From the NCBI GenBank assembly GCA_026706935.1, contig JAPOXV010000019.1:248001-312000 (forward strand): DNA of 64,000 bases, read 5' to 3'. Shown piece by piece: positions 39,650-46,868 of the stretch (positions are counted from its first letter, which is position 1; the number at the start of each line of letters is the position of its first letter). A program made the translations under genes and the position numbers. The notes below the pieces were generated by a model, which saw only the letters and a program-made list of their open reading frames with translations, did not search any database and was not told the origin of the DNA. The stretch is from Gammaproteobacteria bacterium (GTDB taxonomy: Bacteria > Pseudomonadota > Gammaproteobacteria > Pseudomonadales > Azotimanducaceae).

Positions 39650-40387
39650 TCGATATCCTTTGGAATTCTTGAATTCACGCACTCACTGTCGATGGTCAAT
39701 GCAGCGTGCGGATTGGGAGGCGCGCGAATTTTACGAACTCGGAGATTTATATGCGGTAATTTAGTTGAGCAATTTCGATGGTCGCCTGACCTTGCGCTAG
39801 TCCTATATCGATCGATATATCGAACTCTACTTACGAATGCATTGAACGTCCGATTCAGATATGAAAGTAGCGGTCGTCTCTGAGGAACGATCGATTCAAT
39901 TGAAATAATAGATTTACAGCTATGCAGACGAGGTCCCAAATCTGCGATATTCACAAGATTTTAAGACGATCGATAATCTTTCTGTATACGATTAACTGGA
40001 AGTTCACTTTCTACTTGATTAACGATGCCTTGAGGTCTGCACTATGAAAAGATATATATCCGAGGCCTAAATCACATTTGTAGTCGCTTAAGCTGCACAA
40101 ATTTACTGGAGTATTTTTTCCTCAAGATCACTTTATATGTTTTTGAGTTGGATTGGGACGGGCTTATAGCGCTTAGCACGTACCAGTCGTAGGTGGTTCA
40201 ACGCGGCACCGTTAACACCGTTGTATCTCCGCTGACAGCGCACCCAATATCGATTAGGTTTGCCGCTCGGTTTACTAGACTGACGTAAGCGATAGGATAC
40301 TAAAGAGTCTATATTTCTGTTAAGGTTTCGCAAAACTACTAGTAGACCTAACTTTAGCGCCCAGGTCAACACGAAACGACGTCGCGA
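39650..40387. other. AT-rich region between acnA and the antitoxin gene
   Basis: About 740 nt hold no gene I can support. The stretch around 39730-40130 is AT-rich compared with the neighbours and has no clear repeats. Both flanking genes point away from it, so it must contain their promoters. A minus-strand 79-codon frame (40133-40372) is not convincing. Confidence 0.4.
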
Positions 40388-40684
40388 GTGAGAGTTCAGT
40401 TTCGACTAACTATAGTTACTCGTACACTAGGCGTAAGGAATGAAGCATTGACACGAGCCACCCGTGTGCAATCGAAAAAGATTCAGAGTTTATTACGGGG
40501 AATGCTCGAGATTCTGTCACGTGTCGAGACGAAGACAGGTTCACCATTGGTGGCCTATGCCTCGTACCGAGGCGTGCCTATACCTGGATTTGGCGGTATG
40601 ACTGCAGATCGTTTAGTTCGCGAAGGCAAAATAGATGCGGTTCGTACCTATCTCGACGAGGTAGACGACGGTGGCTATGCTTAA
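40388..40684 (+). CDS. antitoxin of the Xre/MbcA/ParS type (RES toxin partner)
   Basis: This 98-residue protein has a short N-terminal helical region (TRTLGVRNEALTRA) and then MLEILSRVETKTGSPLVAYA. The C-terminal toxin-binding domain follows: VPIPGFGGMTADRLVREGKI and AVRTYLDEVDDGGYA. The last part is diagnostic of the DUF2384 antitoxin domain that pairs with RES toxins. The start is a GTG. No frameshift or stop interrupts it. It lies directly upstream of a broken RES gene, the expected order of antitoxin then toxin. Confidence 0.75.
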   Translation: MRVQFRLTIVTRTLGVRNEALTRATRVQSKKIQSLLRGMLEILSRVETKTGSPLVAYASYRGVPIPGFGGMTADRLVREGKIDAVRTYLDEVDDGGYA

Positions 40685-40712
40685 AGATGAAACCTAGTCC
40701 TTCGCGAGCAGT

Positions 40713-41242
40713 TTGAGTAATCAAGAAGGCGTCCAATCCGACGGTGGTTTCGTTGGTACTGTTTTCCCGCACACCATTCCGAATGGGTGTGGAATCCGTT
40801 ATCGGACGAAGGTGCACGTCGGAACGGAGGTCGATTCAACAGGATAGGAACACCCGCACTTTACACGTCGCTGATAGTCCTAGGCGCACTAAAAGAAGCT
40901 GCTCCTTTCGGTATTCAACTTCAACCTACCACGCTATGTGCATACGAAGTGAACGTCCGCCCAATATTTGATGCCACAGACGCCGTGAAACTGGCTCGCA
41001 AAGGGCTGTCGTTCACCGACTTAGCTTGTCCAACTTGACGAGCTGAGAACTTTGCTGGCGAGACGTCGGTTACACGATCGTTTGCCGAACGCCTTATGCA
41101 ATCAGGTTACGCAGGAATTCTGGTCAAGAGTTTCGCTTACAGAGCAGCCGAATCAGATCTCAATCTCGTGCTGTGGCGATTCGGTCCGGAATTACCGACT
41201 CAAATCACATTGGCAGATGACGAGGGAAGACTTTCAACTTGA
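40713..41242 (+). pseudogene. RES-domain toxin pseudogene (frameshift plus nonsense codon)
   Basis: Reading across frames gives a RES NAD+-degrading toxin. The N-terminal part, SNQEGVQSDGGFVGTVF, is in one frame (from a TTG at 40713). A one-base loss near 40767-40769 shifts to AHHSEWVWNPLSDEGARRNG and GGRFNRIGTPALYTSL, then LCAYEVNVRPIFDATD and ARKGLSFTDLACPT. An in-frame TGA follows at 41036-41038, after which the same frame continues as FAGETSVTRSFAERLMQSGY, AGILVKSFAYRAAESDLNLV and LWRFGPELP to the TGA at 41240-41242. The conserved blocks GGRFN, LYTSL, CAYEV and LNLVLWRFGP are all present. Two separate lesions make a dead gene more likely than one sequencing error. Confidence 0.72.
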
Positions 41243-41424
41243 AATAGCTACGATGTGCGATCTACGAACGACCTTACCAAGCACTATAGCAGATGTCGAA
41301 TGGAACTTAGGTGAACATGTTCGCACTCAGTCGGTCTTACACGTTGCATAGACATGCGGCGTTCGGTATCTTTCTGAGAGTTCCATAGCGGAGCGAGATA
41401 CTCCCGCAGGCAAGGAGTCACACA

Positions 41425-42468
41425 TTGACTGAAGAACCAAGAAACGTCTCGTTCGAACAGGAACAGCTGCGCCTTGTCAGCGGCTACAACGATATTTTCG
41501 TAAGTATCGCCTGCATCATCACGTTCGTCTCCTTGACGACGCTCGTCGAAGCGAAGTATCTGGACCAACTCCTCGTAATAGGTGCTGCTTTCGGCTTGGC
41601 TTGGTACTTCGTACGTCGGCAGAGAATGCGACTTACAGGCATTGTCGTAGCGATCGCTGTGGCGATTTCAGGATTGATTCTCGGTATTGAGTTTTTCATC
41701 AGTGGAAACGTTATCAACACCCCTCTGCCTGGCATTGAATTTCTTCCGAACGACATAGAAGAATCTGCGATTCACTTACCCATCCTTCTTCCGTATACCG
41801 TCGCACTTCTAGTCTCTGCTGCTTTTTCTTTCAGCTATTGGCGCTTTGCAAGCGTACCTTTCGCTCATGCGGCCGGAATCGCCGCAATTCTCTTGACGGT
41901 TCTAGTAATCGTTCTAGGTTTTCAGCTAGATTTAGCAAAAGTGAACGTACCTGGATCTGAGATAAACGAAACGTTCGTCGTCGAACCGTTGACTCAATCT
42001 GAATTACTGCGCACGCTCCCAATCTTGATTACAGTTTTTATCTGTGGCTGTTTTACCGAAGCGTACGCAATCTGGTGGGACGTTAAAGACCCAGAACGGC
42101 AGACAGTTGCCACCGATACGGCATTCTGGGTCCACGTCGTCGCTGCTCCTTTTCTGATTCAACCGCTGTTTTGGTGGGCTCAATCACTCGCTTGGAATCC
42201 CACAACAGAGGTTATTTTCGGAGGCGTACTGTTCCTACTATTGCTTCTTTTCGCGCTAGTAATCAATCGACGTGCGCTACTGATCGGCGCTATGGTTTGG
42301 GTGTTAGCAACGCTATTCACAGTAGCGGACATGGCTGTAGCGGGACTCACTATGGGTGTCATGTTGCTACTCATCGCCGCCGCGTGGAATAAGACGAGGC
42401 AATTGATTGAACCCATTCTGCCTGTATTCGTCCAACGCAGTTTCCCAACGCTTCTTAGCGATTCCTAG
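41425..42468 (+). CDS. hypothetical multi-pass membrane protein
   Basis: This 347-residue protein has about nine or ten hydrophobic spans and a short polar N-terminus (MTEEPRNVSFEQEQLRL). The segment DVKDPERQTVATDTAFWVHV with AAPFLIQPLFWW is the most distinctive part. I know similar uncharacterised membrane proteins but no function. The start is a TTG with AAGGAG about 8 nt upstream, which sets it well. Confidence 0.8.
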   Translation: MTEEPRNVSFEQEQLRLVSGYNDIFVSIACIITFVSLTTLVEAKYLDQLLVIGAAFGLAWYFVRRQRMRLTGIVVAIAVAISGLILGIEFFISGNVINTPLPGIEFLPNDIEESAIHLPILLPYTVALLVSAAFSFSYWRFASVPFAHAAGIAAILLTVLVIVLGFQLDLAKVNVPGSEINETFVVEPLTQSELLRTLPILITVFICGCFTEAYAIWWDVKDPERQTVATDTAFWVHVVAAPFLIQPLFWWAQSLAWNPTTEVIFGGVLFLLLLLFALVINRRALLIGAMVWVLATLFTVADMAVAGLTMGVMLLLIAAAWNKTRQLIEPILPVFVQRSFPTLLSDS

Positions 42469-42648
42469 TTTTGGCACTCCTTGACGATAGTTCAGACATC
42501 GTCTGAATCTCGCTAGCACGTAACTCGCGTCACGATACTTTAGATTTAGCGAGTTTCACAGACGTTGCAACTCGATTTTTTACCGAGTCTAGCTCGCTGC
42601 ACAGTTTAGGTGCGATCGCAGCTGCTCGATATGGATATCGTGGAGCTA

Positions 42649-43524
42649 CTAAGACGCAGCCGTAGCGGTCTGTTTTTTCTCTGCTCTCGAAGCGAACAGT
42701 TCTTTGTAGTGTGTCGCGAGCTTCGGTGCACCGTAGAAACCCCTTACCATCATACGTGGATCAGGTTGATAGTTTCGCGTTAAGGTGTGTAGCACGCTGC
42801 CGTTTACAAAGTAGGCATCGCCAGGTTCGCCTGTTAACTCAACGACCTGCAATTCAATGTCGTTCACAAAGCCTGGTTCATTGAGAAATCGCTCTCGATC
42901 TGTCGTTTTCTTAGAGAGTAACTCTCGGAAATAGGGGTACTTCTTCAAACGTCGTTTCGCCATCTTAGATGTGATGGCAGACGTGGACGTTTCGAATAAG
43001 CGATGAGACCCAGTTATCACCATCGTGCCCCCGCCACGTGGTCGCACGTGGTTAATGAATCCCAATACGATCACGCCCGAAAGTCCTTCGCCTGGGATAT
43101 TTGGCGTATCTGAATGCCAGATCGAACTCGGTACTACTTCGTCCTCGATATATTGATGTTGTCGAGAGAACGTAAGCAACAGAAGTGCTTTCTGTTTTTC
43201 GAACTCTGTTTCGCCAGCGAGCGCGGTTGCGATTTGATCTGAACGAGCGTTATAGATCGATTCGAGTCCGCGAACTCGACGCGTGCCCTTCATCACTTTT
43301 CTGATCGTGGGTTCTTCTAATGACTCCCACGAAGCCGGATTTCCGCGCTTAATTCCCCAATTCTCGAAACGACGCCACAATTCGTCTTCAAGATCGGCCG
43401 CAATCTTGGCATCGAACGCAGCCTTGACTTTGATAATCCCTCGTTCGTCAAAAACTCGCTTCTGTTCTTCGTCAACTATCTGTTGAAAGGCAGTGACTGA
43501 CTCTAGCGTTACTGCTTCAGACAT
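42649..43524 (-). CDS. phytanoyl-CoA dioxygenase (PhyH) family protein
   Basis: This 291-residue Fe(II)/2-oxoglutarate oxygenase has H137-x-D139 in IWHSDTPNIPGEG and a distal H246 in GSVLHTLTRNY. Arginines at 257 and 261 would bind 2-oxoglutarate. GGGTMVITGSHRLFE is typical of PhyH members. The substrate is unknown. It is the second of three PhyH genes in the window, and it is not closely similar to the other two by eye. It converges on the membrane protein gene upstream and is followed by the gamma-glutamyltransferase gene 77 nt further on. Confidence 0.87.
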   Translation of the reverse strand: MSEAVTLESVTAFQQIVDEEQKRVFDERGIIKVKAAFDAKIAADLEDELWRRFENWGIKRGNPASWESLEEPTIRKVMKGTRRVRGLESIYNARSDQIATALAGETEFEKQKALLLLTFSRQHQYIEDEVVPSSIWHSDTPNIPGEGLSGVIVLGFINHVRPRGGGTMVITGSHRLFETSTSAITSKMAKRRLKKYPYFRELLSKKTTDRERFLNEPGFVNDIELQVVELTGEPGDAYFVNGSVLHTLTRNYQPDPRMMVRGFYGAPKLATHYKELFASRAEKKQTATAAS

Positions 43525-43601
43525 AAAGAGTAGACATGATCTGATTCTGGACGCTGTGAATTATCTGAAGAATCCCAAGCCGAAGATGCAAGCCGCGGGA
43601 G

Positions 43602-45311
43602 TTAGAAACCTACCGCACCACCTTCATTCCGCCCATCGCTCGTCGTCGTTATCGAGCCTCGAAACTTCAGAATTGAGTTGGCATCACCTATAGCGAATCG
43701 TTCAGGGAGCCTGTTCAAATCCGTGTGCCCCATGGCGCTTAGCTCGTCGATTACGTCTTGTTCTATCCCGGCTTCAAACCTCACGCTGTTGGGTCGCCAT
43801 TGATGATGAAATCGTGGCGCGTTTACCGCTTCTTCCAATTCGAAACCGTGATCGATTACATTCAGAATTACCTGAAGCGTAGTCGTGATGATCGTTGAGC
43901 CACCCGGACTTCCGGTGATCAGTATGAAGCGATTTCCTTTCGACACGATGGTTGGAGTCATCGAACTCAGCATCCGTTTACCCGGCTCAATAGCGTTCGC
44001 TTCACCACCGATCAAACCGAACATATTCGGCGTACCTGGCTTTGCGCTGAAGTCATCCATTTCGTTATTTAGCAGAAAACCAGCGCCTTCGACAATGATT
44101 CCACTCCCGTAACCGCCGTTGATCGTCGTCGTGAACGCCACCGCCATACCATCGGCGTCGATAACTGAAAAATGCGTCGTTTCAAACGGTTCTTTTGGAA
44201 TCGAACCAGCGTCCACGTCATCAGACGTCGTTGCCGTAGCGCCGATATTCTCAATGCGGCTCCTTGCATAGCGTTTCGACAGCAACGTGTCGAGCGGTAC
44301 GGGATAGAAATCAGGATCACCTAGATGAAGCGCACGATCGGCATAGGCACGCCTTTCCGCTTCGATCATTAGATGCATAGACGGCGCCGTGTGAAATCCT
44401 AATTCGCCCAATTCGAATGGTTCAAGCATGTTGAGCAACTGCACAACCAGCACGCCGCCAGACGACGGCGGTGGCATGGAGTGAATGTCGTACCCTCGAT
44501 ATCGACCATGAATCGGCTCTCTCCACACCGATTCGTAGGCCTCGAGATCGGATTTCGATATCAAGCCGCCACCACGCGACATTTCTGCTTCAATTAGATC
44601 TGCCGTCTCACCCTTGTAGAAACCATCCCTACCTTGCTCACTGACACGAGAAAGCGTTGCTGCAAGATCGGGTTGTTTAAAAAGTTCTCCCGCTTGATAG
44701 AACGAGCCGTCTTCCTTGTAGAAGACCTTTCGCGTCGAATCGATATGTTGAAACCACTCGTGACGCGAGCTGAACTGCCGAGCGATATCAGCCGGTAGTT
44801 CAAATCCCTCTCGAGCAAGCTCAATCGCAGGAGCGACTACGGACTCACGTGAAAGTACGCCAAATCGTTCGTGGATCGCGAGCAAACCGGCTACGGAACC
44901 GGGAACGCCAGATGCAAGATGTGAACGCAAAGCTCTTTCGGCGACATATTCGCCCGCTTCATCCAGGAACATATCTCTTGTGGCATTTTTCGGTGCGCGT
45001 TCCCGATGATCGTTAGTGAATACTTTGCCATCGGGCATTCGAATAACCGCGAAACCGCCACCGCCCAAGTTACCCGCAGAAGGGTAAGTGACCGCCAAAG
45101 TAAACGCCGTTGATACTGCCGCATCGACAGCGTTCCCTCCGTTTCGCATCGCTTCAACACCGGCTTCGCTTGCCAACATCGAACGAGAAGAAACTGCAGC
45201 GTTTTCGACGACGACCGTGTTACTTTTGACGCTTGTCGTTGCCACGACACCTAGCACAAGGATCGTCACAGTGAGGTAACGACAGAACGCTGCCCGTAAG
45301 TTCGCTACCAT
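43602..45311 (-). CDS. ggt: gamma-glutamyltransferase
   Basis: GGT cleaves the gamma-glutamyl bond of glutathione and related peptides in the periplasm. The 569-residue precursor has a hydrophobic N-terminal signal (about 8-26). The large-subunit motifs AGNLGGGGFAVIR and DHRERAP are visible. The autocleavage site is ETTHFSVID, where T378 would become the N-terminal nucleophile of the small subunit. Downstream motifs are GFLLNNEMDDFSAKPG, SSMTPTIV and GSPGGSTI. The open frame extends to 45521 across the end of the neighbouring barrel gene. I chose the ATG at 45311 because the signal segment follows it directly. Confidence 0.95.
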   Translation of the reverse strand: MVANLRAAFCRYLTVTILVLGVVATTSVKSNTVVVENAAVSSRSMLASEAGVEAMRNGGNAVDAAVSTAFTLAVTYPSAGNLGGGGFAVIRMPDGKVFTNDHRERAPKNATRDMFLDEAGEYVAERALRSHLASGVPGSVAGLLAIHERFGVLSRESVVAPAIELAREGFELPADIARQFSSRHEWFQHIDSTRKVFYKEDGSFYQAGELFKQPDLAATLSRVSEQGRDGFYKGETADLIEAEMSRGGGLISKSDLEAYESVWREPIHGRYRGYDIHSMPPPSSGGVLVVQLLNMLEPFELGELGFHTAPSMHLMIEAERRAYADRALHLGDPDFYPVPLDTLLSKRYARSRIENIGATATTSDDVDAGSIPKEPFETTHFSVIDADGMAVAFTTTINGGYGSGIIVEGAGFLLNNEMDDFSAKPGTPNMFGLIGGEANAIEPGKRMLSSMTPTIVSKGNRFILITGSPGGSTIITTTLQVILNVIDHGFELEEAVNAPRFHHQWRPNSVRFEAGIEQDVIDELSAMGHTDLNRLPERFAIGDANSILKFRGSITTTSDGRNEGGAVGF

Positions 45312-45381
45312 GAACGTGGCATTCTTACTAACACCGGTAAAGCAGTCTTGTAAGCAAATCACTAGTTTGACCTCCTTGTCC

Positions 45382-46599
45382 TCAAAAGTAGTAAGCCAAC
45401 GACAGAAACAACGTTGCACCACCGCCGGTCGTGACGTCATCACTAAGTTCACGCTTTCCGAATTCAGTGTTCGCGTCACCAAATGGCATCGAGATACCGA
45501 ACTGCATCCGTGATGCGTCACCCGGCTCGTAGTTCACAGCCGTTTGGACCAGACCACTCTGATCTTCTAAGTTACTTAGGTAAATTAGCGATTGGCTCCA
45601 CAAAGGGTGCCAAGTGACATTCAATCCCAGACTACCGTAATTCTTCATTAGTGTGAATAGCTCGCCACGAGCGAGCCGTTCATTCACTGCATCTGGAACG
45701 TGGTCCGTAATCCGCGCCAGTCCGAAACCATTGTGGTAGAACTCGCCAAATGCGTACAGCAGCGTGGGACCAACCGAAAACGTATAGTCGACATTTGCAA
45801 GGCCGCTTACCGTGCAAGACGTATCGCTACACAACCTTGACGTCTCAATTCTCAATAACGAACCGGCTACAGGCAGCGAAAGTGAGAAAGCGGTAAACCC
45901 GTCTCCGATGTGTTCTGCGACGATTAAGTCCAGCGCAAATTCGCCTATTTCCGAATTCCATTTCAACGCTACGGTATTGGGATCTGGGCGTAGTAGATCG
46001 GCTTGACGACCAATCCACAACAACTGTAGTTCGTTTGATCCGCCAACAAGTGTCTCGAATAACACCGAGTCGACACCCGGCTTGAACTCGCGATCAATAG
46101 TGGTCGGCGCAAACGGACTAAACAGGTCTAACGGTTGGAAAACCAGTCCACTACCCCATGAGACAGCCTGTCGTCCGATCTGTAACGACCAACTCGCTCG
46201 TCGATAGGCGACTGAAAGGCGATCAATGCGAGAGACTAAGCGATGTTCTCCATCGCTCACGATTTCGTCAGACCAGTCGAAATATCGAATGCTGTCGTTC
46301 CCGGGTAACTGATCGAGAGGTAATCCTGTCGAGCGCAGCACCTTAACGGCATCCCCACCTGTCCAAGTCAATGTCGGATCGAATTCAAAACGTATCGGAC
46401 CTTTCGAGTGCTTAACCATCAGGCGTAAGTCAAGCCTGAAATCCGTCAATGGACTTTCTACGGTCGGTTCAAGAACGTCGGTGTTCGCTAACTCCGAAGC
46501 ACTCGTAAACGCCTTTATTCGACCCGAAAAGTCAGCGGCAGAAACACACATTCCGCAGACGGTAAGTAGCGGTACTATCCACTGGCGACAGGTTCGCAT
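45382..46599 (-). CDS. outer-membrane beta-barrel protein, function unknown
   Basis: This protein of about 405 residues has a signal peptide (from the ATG at 46599, WIVPLLTVCGMCVSA/ADF). A mature part of alternating hydrophobic and polar residues follows, ending in the aromatic C-terminus LFLSLAYYF, the usual outer-membrane barrel insertion signal. Strand pairs such as SWSLQIGRQAVSWGSG and FGLARITDHVPDA are visible. The frame is open to 46674, and the start is chosen for the signal peptide. I cannot name the family with confidence. It resembles porin-like proteins placed near LolA-like ABC export clusters. Confidence 0.72.
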   Translation of the reverse strand: MRTCRQWIVPLLTVCGMCVSAADFSGRIKAFTSASELANTDVLEPTVESPLTDFRLDLRLMVKHSKGPIRFEFDPTLTWTGGDAVKVLRSTGLPLDQLPGNDSIRYFDWSDEIVSDGEHRLVSRIDRLSVAYRRASWSLQIGRQAVSWGSGLVFQPLDLFSPFAPTTIDREFKPGVDSVLFETLVGGSNELQLLWIGRQADLLRPDPNTVALKWNSEIGEFALDLIVAEHIGDGFTAFSLSLPVAGSLLRIETSRLCSDTSCTVSGLANVDYTFSVGPTLLYAFGEFYHNGFGLARITDHVPDAVNERLARGELFTLMKNYGSLGLNVTWHPLWSQSLIYLSNLEDQSGLVQTAVNYEPGDASRMQFGISMPFGDANTEFGKRELSDDVTTGGGATLFLSLAYYF

Positions 46600-46746
46600 C
46601 CACGGTTCTGGTAGAACGAATCGTGGGTTGCGACGTAACAGCATGTCGAGAAGTGAATTAGCGGCGTGGTCCAATATTCAGGCTGGTCGATTTGCACGGA
46701 CCACGCTAATTCAACAAGAGCGAATTAGGACGATCAAAAACTAAGA

Positions 46747-46805
46747 AAAAGGAGAAGCAGTGACCCACCAATCAGGTTTGGTAGATCTTCACCGCCTCTC
46801 CTTTT
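46747..46805 (-). terminator. strong hairpin terminator, minus strand
   Basis: AAAAGGAGA (46747-46755) and TCTCCTTTT (46797-46805) pair perfectly, and the stem extends inward to 17 positions with two G-U pairs on the minus-strand RNA. An inner 5-bp stem (ACCAA/TTGGT) sits in the loop. On the minus strand the stem is followed by a T-rich tract. It lies downstream of the TonB receptor and upstream of the barrel-protein gene. Confidence 0.75.
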
Positions 46806-46868
46806 AAGCAAACGCTAACGTAACTGCTTCCGTTGAGAATGTAACCTTGAGTTCAATAGCAACTCTAT

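Noticed and set aside
40133-40372. Minus-strand 79-codon frame divergent from the antitoxin gene
   Set aside because: Composition is rich in Arg and Asn without a family match. Could be a degraded gene, but nothing supports it.
41052-41351. Plus-strand 99-codon frame in the RES region
   Set aside because: It is in another frame. The RES-like reading continues in the original frame after the TGA at 41036.
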